DNA from: an uncultured Polymorphobacter sp.
GTDB lineage: Bacteria > Pseudomonadota > Alphaproteobacteria > Sphingomonadales > Sphingomonadaceae
Length of the DNA stretch: 6,322 nucleotides
Reading direction: 5' to 3'
Assembly: GCA_937871645.1 (NCBI GenBank)
Contig: CALMPZ010000139.1
Coordinates: forward strand, 1-6,322
Below, one piece after another: positions 1 to 5,370 of this stretch; the stretch's first letter is position 1, and each line of letters begins with the position of its first letter. The translations under genes were made by a program, and so were the position numbers. The notes beneath the pieces were generated by a model. That model saw nothing but the letters and a program-made list of their open reading frames with translations. It searched no databases and had not been told where the DNA came from.

Positions 1-449
1 TGCGTCGCGAACGCCGACACACCCATGTGGTGGTGGACGGCGTGGCCGTTTTCTGCGAGCCGGCTGCCGCCGTGCATCAGCATGCCGGCGCCGTTGGCCG
101 CCGCCGCGCTGGCGCAGAGATAGCCCTGGCCGCTGGCGCACGTCGGGCATTTGCCGCACGACGGCAGGAAGGCGAGCACGACGCGGTCGCCGGGTGCGAA
201 GCTGCTGCCGGGGCTGGATTGCAACACCGTAGCGGCGGCTTCGTGGCCGATCGCCATCGGCATCGGGCGCGGCCGGTCGCCGTTCACCACCGACAAATCC
301 GAATGGCAAAGCCCGCAGGCGTCGATTTTGACCAGCAGCTCGCCGTCACGCGGCGGCGCCAGGTCGAGCGCGGCGAGGCGCATCGGCTGCGTTTCGGCGA
401 ATGGCCCGACGGCGCCGATGGCATCGAGGACGGCGGCAGTAATCTTCAT
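1..449 (-). CDS. Zinc-dependent alcohol dehydrogenase (MDR family), 5' part only
   Basis: Medium-chain dehydrogenase that would oxidise an alcohol (or reduce an aldehyde) with NAD(P) in the cytoplasm; the substrate cannot be read from this fragment. The visible 149 residues are the N-terminal GroES-like catalytic domain. Catalytic-zinc ligands are seen as C45 in CGLCHSD (45-51) and H69-E70 in GHE. The structural-zinc set C98, C101, C104, C112 has the family spacing C-x2-C-x2-C-x7-C. HHHMGVSAFAT near the end matches the segment before the Rossmann domain in class III-like enzymes. The start is the ATG at 449-447, preceded by GGAG (459-456) with a 6-nt gap. The Rossmann domain and stop lie beyond the left edge. 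It follows an XRE regulator on the same strand after 55 bp, so co-transcription or local control is possible (inference). Family call is firm; the subfamily is not. Confidence 0.93.
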   Translation of the reverse strand, partial: MKITAAVLDAIGAVGPFAETQPMRLAALDLAPPRDGELLVKIDACGLCHSDLSVVNGDRPRPMPMAIGHEAAATVLQSSPGSSFAPGDRVVLAFLPSCGKCPTCASGQGYLCASAAAANGAGMLMHGGSRLAENGHAVHHHMGVSAFAT

Positions 450-460
450 GTCAAACTCCG

Positions 461-473
461 TGACGCAACGTCA
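461..473. promoter_or_regulatory. Perfect inverted repeat upstream of the alcohol dehydrogenase, possible operator
   Basis: TGACG-CAA-CGTCA is a perfect 5-bp dyad with a 3-bp centre. It sits just upstream of the dehydrogenase ribosome site (GGAG at 459-456 on the minus strand). Size and place fit a regulator-binding site, but the sequence differs from the palindrome in front of the XRE gene, so the two need not share a regulator. A 13-bp dyad can also occur by chance. Confidence 0.35.
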
Positions 474-484
474 ACACTAGCCGG

Positions 485-505
485 ATTGCCGGCGGGCAAG
501 GCAAT
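485..505 (-). repeat. Stem-loop at the end of the XRE gene
   Basis: ATTGCC (485-490) and GGCAAT (500-505) form a 6-bp stem with a 9-nt loop; an alternative TTGCC/GGCAA pairing (486-490 with 495-499) has a 4-nt loop. It starts within the XRE stop codon on the minus strand. No U-run follows, so it is not a typical intrinsic terminator. It might weaken read-through into the dehydrogenase or protect an mRNA end. Confidence 0.3.
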
Positions 506-509
506 TATA
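504..509 (-). promoter_or_regulatory. Candidate -10 element for the alcohol dehydrogenase
   Basis: The minus strand reads a perfect TATAAT overlapping the last codons and stop of the XRE gene, unusual in this GC-rich sequence. Transcription would start near 497, giving a leader of about 48 nt before the dehydrogenase ATG. The -35 region at 16-18 bp spacing is poor (CGTGCG or TCGTGC), so this is only a weak candidate and would need an activator. Confidence 0.25.
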
Positions 510-1068
510 GCGCGCGGATGAGCGTCCGCACGACGCCGATCCATGGTGCATCGGCAATGACCAGCTGGCGCGCGCCAGGGGTGAGCGGCAGAATCTGCAG
601 CATGCTGCCGTCGGTCGCGGCGAGGCGTCCGAACGCGAAGCGGCCGGCAGCGCGCGGCACCAGCACGTCGCGGTTGACGCCGCTGGCGAAGTCTTCGGGG
701 CCGATGCGTTCGAGCCACAGCGCATCGCCGGTGCGATAGTCGCCGACCGCGGTTTCGACGAGAACGCCGACGTACTTGCCTTCGGGCTTCGGCGGCAGCA
801 GTGCCTGCTCGCGCTTGGGGGCGATGATGCCGGCGGCAGACAGCACCGCGGCGAGCGGCACATCGACGCGGTCGGGCAGCGTCACCAGCTCCGACGGCTC
901 GACGCCTAGCGCTGCGGAGATGCGGTTGAGCCAGCCCACCGAAACGGTGCGCATGCCGGTTTCGAGCCGGCCGATGGTCTGTGCCGTCGTCGGTGGCACG
1001 CAGGCGACGGCGACTTCGTGCAATGTCATGTGCTTGGATTTGCGGACGTCGCGAATGCGGGTGATCAT
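505..1068 (-). CDS. XRE-family transcriptional regulator with a degenerate S24/LexA-like C-terminal domain
   Basis: A 187-residue cytoplasmic DNA-binding regulator. Residues 1-65 are a Cro/C1-type helix-turn-helix, with TLHEVAVACVPPTTAQTIGRLE as the HTH core and a typical final helix (VGWLNRISAALGVEPSELVTLP). Residues about 98-187 (KYVGVLVETAVGDYRTGDALWLE through WIGVVRTLIRAL) resemble the beta-rich S24 peptidase fold of LexA/CI-type repressors. However, I see neither the G-D-S-M nucleophile motif nor the general-base lysine, where FAFGRLAAT stands instead, so self-cleavage is unlikely. The start ATG (1068-1066) has AGGAAGG 7 nt upstream; an in-frame extension to 1254 would overrun the divergent gene and the palindrome. 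It is divergent from the DUF6456 gene and 55 bp upstream of the alcohol dehydrogenase on the same strand, its most natural target after itself (inference). HTH call is firm; the S24 relationship is moderate. Confidence 0.85.
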   Translation of the reverse strand: MITRIRDVRKSKHMTLHEVAVACVPPTTAQTIGRLETGMRTVSVGWLNRISAALGVEPSELVTLPDRVDVPLAAVLSAAGIIAPKREQALLPPKPEGKYVGVLVETAVGDYRTGDALWLERIGPEDFASGVNRDVLVPRAAGRFAFGRLAATDGSMLQILPLTPGARQLVIADAPWIGVVRTLIRAL

Positions 1069-1082
1069 GACGGGGCCTTCCT

Positions 1083-1097
1083 GAACCGTATCGGTTC
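1083..1097. promoter_or_regulatory. 15-bp palindrome in the XRE/DUF6456 divergent gap, candidate XRE operator
   Basis: GAACCG-TAT-CGGTTC is a perfect 6-bp dyad immediately upstream of the XRE ribosome site (AGGAAGG, 1082-1076). A further AACCGT copy lies at 1111-1116, 27 bp from the first. XRE regulators commonly repress themselves from such dyads, so autoregulation is the simplest reading. The 1069-1170 gap holds no convincing -35/-10 pair on either strand. Confidence 0.5.
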
Positions 1098-1170
1098 GCC
1101 TCTGTCCTACAACCGTGCAGTTATGGCAAGGACTGATTCGCACGACCTGCAATTTTGTTGGAGAAGCACA

Positions 1171-1695
1171 ATGTCGCACGCTCGCAAGCCCCGCCCCGCC
1201 GCCCTTGACGATGCGCTGCCCGACGCCCGCAACCGGCTGCTGGCGCAAAAGCATCTGTCGCCGTCGGACGCCATCGACCGCATCCGCGTCACCATCAATC
1301 TTGCCGAGTCGCCGCTCGGCTGGCTGATGCGGCGCGGCATGGTGACGGTAGCGCAGTTCGACGCCGGCGAAAGGCTACGCGGCGATTTCATGCGCGCCGG
1401 CCAGGCGCCGCGCACGACGATGAGCTGGGACGGCGCGCCTGCTGCACGAGGTGCCCGCAGCGCCCCCGACGCGATCGACCCCGGCAGCGCGCAGATTGCC
1501 GCAAAGGCGCGCTTCGAAGCCGCCGTCACCGCAGTGGGCAGCGGATTGTCGGACATATTGTGGCGCGTCATCTGCATGGGCGACGGCCTCGAAACTGCAG
1601 AACGCAGCCTCGGCTGGCCGTCGCGCGCCGGGAAACTCGTGCTGCTGCTGGCGCTCGACCGACTCGACACGCACTATGAGGGCGGCGGGCGCTGA
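1171..1695 (+). CDS. DUF6456 domain-containing protein
   Basis: A 174-residue protein recognised as DUF6456, a family of unknown function found in Alphaproteobacteria. The signature block is AESPLGWLMRRG (45-56) followed by QFDAGERLRGDFMRAGQAPRT (62-82) and WDG (86-88). The C-terminal part, about 112-170, is helical, with a GLETAERSLGWPSRAGKLVLLLALDRLDTHY segment that could form a helix-turn-helix; this is inference from pattern only. There is no signal peptide, membrane segment or obvious catalytic motif, so it is probably cytoplasmic. The start ATG at 1171 has GGAG (1160-1163) 7 nt upstream; an in-frame ATG at 1018 is rejected because it would run through the XRE gene. The next gene follows after 69 bp on the same strand with its own ribosome site. 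A link to the divergent XRE regulator is possible but unproven. Confidence 0.85.
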   Translation: MSHARKPRPAALDDALPDARNRLLAQKHLSPSDAIDRIRVTINLAESPLGWLMRRGMVTVAQFDAGERLRGDFMRAGQAPRTTMSWDGAPAARGARSAPDAIDPGSAQIAAKARFEAAVTAVGSGLSDILWRVICMGDGLETAERSLGWPSRAGKLVLLLALDRLDTHYEGGGR

Positions 1696-1764
1696 CCGTC
1701 GCAGGGGGCTGGGCTTGCCCACCGCGATAGCCTAGACGCGACGCAGAAACCGAGGGGATTTGCC

Positions 1765-3018
1765 ATGAAATTGCGGGCGTTGCTGGCCGGGGTATTTTTG
1801 TCGCTGGTGCTTGTCGCGGTGCAGGCCGAAGCGGTTGCGTCGGCCAAGCCCGTCGCGGTGGCATCGGGCGTCACCTATGAGCTGATCGGCAGCTACGACA
1901 AGGTGCGGCTCGACAAGATCACCTCGTCCGAGCTCGCCAGCTTTATGGCGAGTTCGACCGAGCCCGACGCGTTTGCCGGCAAGTTCGCGCCGGCGAAATA
2001 TGGGGTGAAGCTGTACCGCGTCACCTATCGCTCGGTGGTGCCCGAACTCAGGAACCGCCCGACGGTCGCATCGGGGCTGGTGGCCATCCCTGAAAATGGC
2101 GTTCGCGGCGCGCAGACGCTGCCGGTGGTGTCGTACCAGCACGGCACGGTGTTCGACAAAAGCTGGGTGCCGTCGAACCCCGATAGCTCGGCCGAAACGC
2201 GCATCATGCTCGCGGCGTTTGCGGCGCAGGGCTATGTGGTCATCGGTGCCGACTATTTCGGGCGCGGCATTTCCGACCTGCCCGACAGCTACCTCGTCAA
2301 GCGCAGCACGCAACAGGCGGCGTATGACATGCTGGTCGCGGCGAACGACGTGCTCAAGGCGCAGCAGGTGACCCCGGGCCAGCTGTTCGTCAGCGGCTGG
2401 TCGCAGGGCGGTTGGGGGACGATGGTGTTCCTGCAGCGGCTGGAAGAGCTCGGCGTCAAGGTGGCGGCGGCGGCGGCGGCGAGCGCACCGGTCGATGTCT
2501 ATCTGACGATCAACCGCTGGATGGGTAATCCGCAGCCGATCGATGCTGTCTATCTGCCGGGCTGCGCGGCGCTGCAGTTGCAGGCGCAGGAATATTATCT
2601 GCAGCAGGGCGGCCTGACCGAGTCGGCGATCAACCCGCAATACCTCGCGGCCTCACGGGCATTCTACGCCGGCAAGATGAGCTGGGAGGACTTCTACAAG
2701 GCCACCGGCCCCAAGCTGACGGGCTTCATGCGCCCCGAATTTGTCGCCGCTGGCGCCATCGGCACCGCGCCCTATTGGCAGGTGCTGCAGGATAACCAGG
2801 CCTACCGCTGGAAAAGCGTGACGCCGCTGCGCGCCTATATCGGCGGCAGCGACGAAGTCACGCCAGCCTATATCGGCAAGCTGCCGCAAGCGACGCAGGC
2901 ACTGCTCGGCGGCGCACCGGCCACCACCATCGACGCCGGTGCCAAGGCCGACCACCGCGGCGTGTTCGTGTTCGGCGTGCTCGACCAGAAGGTCTGGTTC
3001 GACAGCATGTTGAAATAG
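1765..3018 (+). CDS. Secreted alpha/beta-hydrolase (secretory lipase/esterase-like)
   Basis: A 417-residue serine hydrolase, probably exported to the periplasm or outside. Residues 1-23 look like a Sec signal peptide: MKLR, a hydrophobic core ALLAGVFLSLVLVAV, and AEA or ASA as cleavage sites. The catalytic triad can be read: S213 in GWSQGG (211-216), D363 in YIGGSDEV (358-365), and H397 in KADHRGV (394-400). SYQHGT (123-128) fits the oxyanion-hole loop. Residues 240-350 include a helical insertion, YYLQQGG through YWQVLQDN, that may act as a lid. The layout resembles secretory lipases and related esterases; the substrate (acyl ester, possibly a lipid or polyester) is unknown. The start ATG has GAGGGG (1752-1757) 7 nt upstream. 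Its stop faces the SDR stop across 6 bp. Oddity: a run of six GCG codons (2464-2481) just after the nucleophile elbow. Fold and triad are firm; specificity is open. Confidence 0.88.
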   Translation: MKLRALLAGVFLSLVLVAVQAEAVASAKPVAVASGVTYELIGSYDKVRLDKITSSELASFMASSTEPDAFAGKFAPAKYGVKLYRVTYRSVVPELRNRPTVASGLVAIPENGVRGAQTLPVVSYQHGTVFDKSWVPSNPDSSAETRIMLAAFAAQGYVVIGADYFGRGISDLPDSYLVKRSTQQAAYDMLVAANDVLKAQQVTPGQLFVSGWSQGGWGTMVFLQRLEELGVKVAAAAAASAPVDVYLTINRWMGNPQPIDAVYLPGCAALQLQAQEYYLQQGGLTESAINPQYLAASRAFYAGKMSWEDFYKATGPKLTGFMRPEFVAAGAIGTAPYWQVLQDNQAYRWKSVTPLRAYIGGSDEVTPAYIGKLPQATQALLGGAPATTIDAGAKADHRGVFVFGVLDQKVWFDSMLK

Positions 3019-3024
3019 GCGCGG

Positions 3025-3981
3025 TCAGGCCGCCTGCGCCGCGCCGAACACGTCAACCGCAGCTCTGCCGGCGAATGAGCGCGCCGTCTCGACTGCGCCG
3101 ATCGCGAACGGTGTCGGCACCAGCCCGAAGCGCTGCGTGAAGCGGCGCGCATCGACGTGGTAGGGCCGGTCCCATTGGAAGCGCATCTCGGCCATTTCGC
3201 GCAGCATCGGCACGGCAAGGCCGAGCAGCGGCAGCAGCGCCAACGGGATCGACAGGATGCGCGGCTTGCCGCCGGTGCCGAGCGCCAGGATTTGCCGCGT
3301 CGACTGCGTTGGCGCGCACGGCATGTGCCAGACCTGGCCGAAATCACCGTCGGGGGCATCGAGCAGCATGACGACGGCGCAGCCGATGTCGGGGACATAG
3401 GCGAAGTCGTGCGGCACATCGGCGGGTGCGGCGAGCTGCGCGGTCTTGCCGCGCGCCAGGGCGCCGAACGCCATGTCGCCGAGGTGCGACTGCGTCACGC
3501 CGGGGCCGTAGAAATCGGGGGCGCGCAACGTCGCGACGCGGACGCGGTGACGGGCGGCCTGCCAAAGCTGCGTCACCGCCGTGCGCGCGGCGGGTTTGCG
3601 GCCGTGGTTCAACAGCGGCATGTCTTCGGTCAGCGGCGCAGTTTGCGGCCCGTACATATAGAGGTTGTCGACGAACACCATGCGCGCGTCGGTTGCGGCG
3701 CAGCCGTCGAGCAGATTGGTCATCGCCCGCGGCCAGTCGCGCAGCCAGACCGCGCCGTCATACGGCAAGCCGATGGTGACGACGACCTGCGCGGCACCCG
3801 CAAGCGCGGCGGCGACCGACGCCGGATCGAGCACGTCGCAGCGCGTGAAAGCGACGCACGGCGGCAGGTCGGCGGGACGGCTGCGCTGCGCCACGCGGAC
3901 GTTGCCGCCGCCCGCCAGCAGTGCGGCAACGGTGGCGCGTCCGACGGGGCCGTAGCCGAGAACAAGGATTTCTTCCTGCAT
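3025..3981 (-). CDS. NAD(P)-dependent epimerase/dehydratase-like protein (atypical extended SDR)
   Basis: A 318-residue Rossmann-fold protein that should bind NAD(P) in the cytoplasm. The dinucleotide motif GYGPVG is at 9-14 (LVLGYGPVGRATVAALL), with CDVLDPAS (48-55) as the acidic loop after the third strand. NLYMYGP (106-112) and LRAPDFYGPGV (152-162) match the post-catalytic blocks of extended SDRs. The end, DARRFTQRFGLVPTPFAIGAVETA (277-300), is typical of NAD-dependent epimerase/dehydratase homologs. The canonical YxxxK catalytic pair is not visible; HGRK (126-129) stands in that region, so the activity may be non-standard. The start ATG (3981-3979) has GGAG (3992-3989) 7 nt upstream; an in-frame ATG at 4077 gives only Arg/Pro/His-rich sequence translated from the leader and is rejected. 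Divergent from the LysR gene, whose product probably controls it (inference from arrangement). Confidence 0.87.
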   Translation of the reverse strand: MQEEILVLGYGPVGRATVAALLAGGGNVRVAQRSRPADLPPCVAFTRCDVLDPASVAAALAGAAQVVVTIGLPYDGAVWLRDWPRAMTNLLDGCAATDARMVFVDNLYMYGPQTAPLTEDMPLLNHGRKPAARTAVTQLWQAARHRVRVATLRAPDFYGPGVTQSHLGDMAFGALARGKTAQLAAPADVPHDFAYVPDIGCAVVMLLDAPDGDFGQVWHMPCAPTQSTRQILALGTGGKPRILSIPLALLPLLGLAVPMLREMAEMRFQWDRPYHVDARRFTQRFGLVPTPFAIGAVETARSFAGRAAVDVFGAAQAA

Positions 3982-4023
3982 GTCTTCTCTCCGCTTGATG
4001 CCGCTGCCACGGCGGGGGTGGTG

Positions 4024-4060
4024 GTGCCGCCGCCGGGACTGGGGAGGGTGGCGGCGGCAC
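4024..4060 (-). repeat. GC-rich 11-bp hairpin in the SDR mRNA leader
   Basis: GTGCCGCCGCC (4024-4034) and GGCGGCGGCAC (4050-4060) are perfect complements around a 15-nt loop. In the minus-strand transcript the loop is pyrimidine-rich (ACCCTCCCCAGTCCC). It lies between the predicted transcription start near 4085 and the ribosome site at 3992-3989, in an unusually long leader of about 100 nt. No U-run follows it, so it is not an intrinsic terminator as such. It could stabilise the RNA, pause polymerase or affect translation. Presence is certain; a function is inferred. Confidence 0.5.
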
Positions 4061-4088
4061 GGGGTAGAGTCCCTCAAATAGCTCCCAC

Positions 4089-4118
4089 TTGATCATATTA
4101 GAAATGCATTGTTATGAT
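4089..4118 (+). promoter_or_regulatory. Candidate sigma-70 promoter for the LysR regulator, likely leaderless
   Basis: TTGATC (4089-4094), an 18-bp spacer, and TATGAT (4113-4118) form a good -35/-10 pair in an AT-rich island. The expected start point is 4125-4126, which is the ATG at 4126. No Shine-Dalgarno precedes either candidate ATG (4114, 4126), consistent with leaderless translation. It overlaps the opposing SDR promoter almost completely. Confidence 0.5.
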
Positions 4119-4120
4119 AA
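4092..4120 (-). promoter_or_regulatory. Candidate sigma-70 promoter for the SDR gene
   Basis: On the minus strand, TTATCA (4120-4115), a 17-bp spacer, and TATGAT (4097-4092) form a -35/-10 pair with a start near 4085. The two TATGAT elements of this and the opposing promoter form an inverted repeat (ATCATA 4092-4097, TATGAT 4113-4118). ATGCAT occurs at 4104-4109 and again at 4126-4131, 22 bp or about two helical turns apart, and TTAT-G-ATAA lies at 4112-4120. These are candidate contacts for the LysR protein. Confidence 0.5.
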
Positions 4121-4125
4121 AAAAC

Positions 4126-5052
4126 ATGCATGAATTGAATATAAATGGTGTGGACCTCAATCTGCTGCCGCCGCTGTTGGCACTACTGCGGCGGTGCAAT
4201 GTCACGCATGCGGCCAGCGATGCCGGGCTTAGCCAGCCGGCGATGAGCCGGGCGCTTGCGCGGTTGCGGGCGCTACTTGGCGATGCGCTGCTGGTGCGCG
4301 GCAACCGTGGCTATGTGCTGACGCCGCGCGCGGCGGCACTGCTGCCGCTGCTCGAAACAACGCTGGGCGGGGTGCGCGCGCTGCTGGCGCCGGCGGCGTT
4401 CGATCCGGCGGTGGCGGTGCGGACGATTCGACTTGCGGCGACCGACTCGCACGCCGTGCTGTTGCTGCCGGCGGTGCTGGCGCGGCTGGCAGCGGCGGCG
4501 CCGGGGATCGACCTGCGTGTTGAAGGCTATGGCCCCGAACTCATCGCGCGTATCGAACGCGGCGATCTCGACCTGGCGTTTGCGACCAGCGCCACGCCGC
4601 TGCCGCCCGGCGCGATGAGTGCGCCGCTGACGCGCGACCGGCTGGCGCTGGTGATGCGGCGCGGCCATCCGGCCGCCGCGAACGACTGGACGCTCGCCGA
4701 CTATGGCCGCTGGCCGCATGTCGGGATTTCGCTGCTCGGTGACGGGGCATCGGATCTCGATGCGAGGCTGGCGGCAGCGGGGGTGCGGCGGCGCTTCGCG
4801 CTGGTGACGCCATATTTCACCGCAGCGCTGGCCGCGGTCGGCGGCAGTGATTGCGTGACGACGCTTAGCGCGCGCTTTGCCGAATTCTATGCCGACAGAT
4901 TCGATTTGCTGGTCAAGCCGCCGCCGTTTGCCGATTCGGACATCAACATCAACATTGTCTGGTCCGACCTGCGCAATGGTGACCCGGTGCTGGCGTGGTT
5001 CCGGGCTTTGCTCACCGAGGTGGCGGTGGCATTGAACCAAGATGAGTCTTAA
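4126..5052 (+). CDS. LysR-family transcriptional regulator
   Basis: A 308-residue DNA-binding regulator of the LysR type. Residues 9-68 (VDLNLLPPLLALL through RGYVLTPRA) are the winged helix-turn-helix, with HAASDAGLSQPAMSRALARLRALLGDALLVR as the recognition region. Residues about 98-302 form the periplasmic-binding-like effector domain, opening with RTIRLAATDSHAVLLLPAVL and including ERGDLDLAFAT (144-154). The inducer is unknown. An ATG 12 bp upstream (4114) gives MIKN in front, but it lies inside the predicted -10 element. The ATG at 4126 coincides with the predicted transcription start and leaves MHELNINGVDLNLL, a normal LysR beginning. Neither has a ribosome site, so leaderless translation is favoured. 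Divergent from the SDR gene across overlapping promoters, the classic layout for a LysR protein controlling its neighbour and itself (established for the family; inferred here). Confidence 0.92.
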   Translation: MHELNINGVDLNLLPPLLALLRRCNVTHAASDAGLSQPAMSRALARLRALLGDALLVRGNRGYVLTPRAAALLPLLETTLGGVRALLAPAAFDPAVAVRTIRLAATDSHAVLLLPAVLARLAAAAPGIDLRVEGYGPELIARIERGDLDLAFATSATPLPPGAMSAPLTRDRLALVMRRGHPAAANDWTLADYGRWPHVGISLLGDGASDLDARLAAAGVRRRFALVTPYFTAALAAVGGSDCVTTLSARFAEFYADRFDLLVKPPPFADSDININIVWSDLRNGDPVLAWFRALLTEVAVALNQDES

Positions 5053-5370
5053 AAATAACCATATACGCGTTTTATTCTTGACAAGCGTCACGCTCTCGGT
5101 TAGACATCAGGAACGCTGACGAATTGCGCCACCGGAGTTGCCAGACCGGTTCACGCGCTGCCCACCCGCAACGCCCAATCCGCCAACCGTCGCGCCGCGA
5201 TCTGCCGGCCTGATGCCCGGCGATTTGCCGGCAATTCAGGAGACTGCCATGGTCAATTGTGGACTGCGCGCCGCAAATCGTCGTGGTCACGGGGACCGCG
5301 TGGTGTGCACCTATGTGGCAGCCAAAGCTCGGACTGCACGCGCCGGCCGCAGCGACACCGGGGCCGCTGC
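5053..5370. other. Region between the LysR gene and the terminase
   Basis: 318 bp with no gene of clear protein character. An AT-rich start (5053-5080) leads into a consensus-like promoter (5078-5106). Then comes GC-rich leader sequence with TGCCGGC (5203-5209) facing the 10-bp palindrome TTGCCGGCAA (5225-5234), and a possible 41-codon ORF from 5249. I see no tRNA, integrase, repressor, attachment-like repeat or small terminase. There is no hairpin-plus-T-run terminator after the LysR stop. Confidence 0.6.
5078..5106 (+). promoter_or_regulatory. Candidate promoter of the terminase (packaging) cluster with a palindrome in the spacer
   Basis: A perfect TTGACA (5078-5083) in the alphaproteobacterial CTTGACA context is followed by a 17-bp spacer and TAGACA (5101-5106), a weak -10. 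The spacer begins with the perfect dyad AGCGT-C-ACGCT (5084-5094); a further ACGCT lies at 5113-5117. A protein bound to the dyad would block polymerase. The start would be near 5113, leaving a leader of about 136 nt to the small ORF and 258 nt to the terminase. Confidence 0.45.

Noticed and set aside
27..521. Plus-strand open frame of 164 codons
   Set aside because: Antisense to the alcohol dehydrogenase, whose zinc-ligand spacing shows the true coding strand.
1710..1721. TGGGC-TT-GCCCA as a terminator after the DUF6456 gene
   Set aside because: Only a 4-bp stem with a tetraloop is possible and no T-run follows.
1732..2640. Long open frame on the minus strand (302 codons)
   Set aside because: It is antisense to the hydrolase and reads as Arg/His/Ala-rich low-complexity sequence typical of GC-rich shadow frames; the plus-strand gene has a signal peptide and a full catalytic triad.
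3157..4092. Long open frame on the plus strand (311 codons)
   Set aside because: Antisense to the SDR, Arg/Gly/His-rich, without recognisable domains; the SDR has clear Rossmann motifs and a ribosome site.
5049..5063. Possible CtrA-type site (TTAA-N7-TTAA) before the packaging cluster
   Set aside because: Only one TTAA half is present; the second half reads CATA at the required spacing.
4273..5091. Long open frame on the minus strand (272 codons)
   Set aside because: Antisense to the LysR gene, extremely Arg/Gln-rich, with no family resemblance.
5053..5248. tRNA gene or phage attachment site next to the terminase
   Set aside because: No cloverleaf-compatible arms or T-loop consensus on either strand, and no matching direct repeat elsewhere in the window.
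5104..5370. In-frame N-terminal extension of the terminase
   Set aside because: The frame is open from 5104 but has no ATG, its TTG/GTG codons lack proper ribosome sites, and the translation is Arg/Cys-rich and not protein-like.
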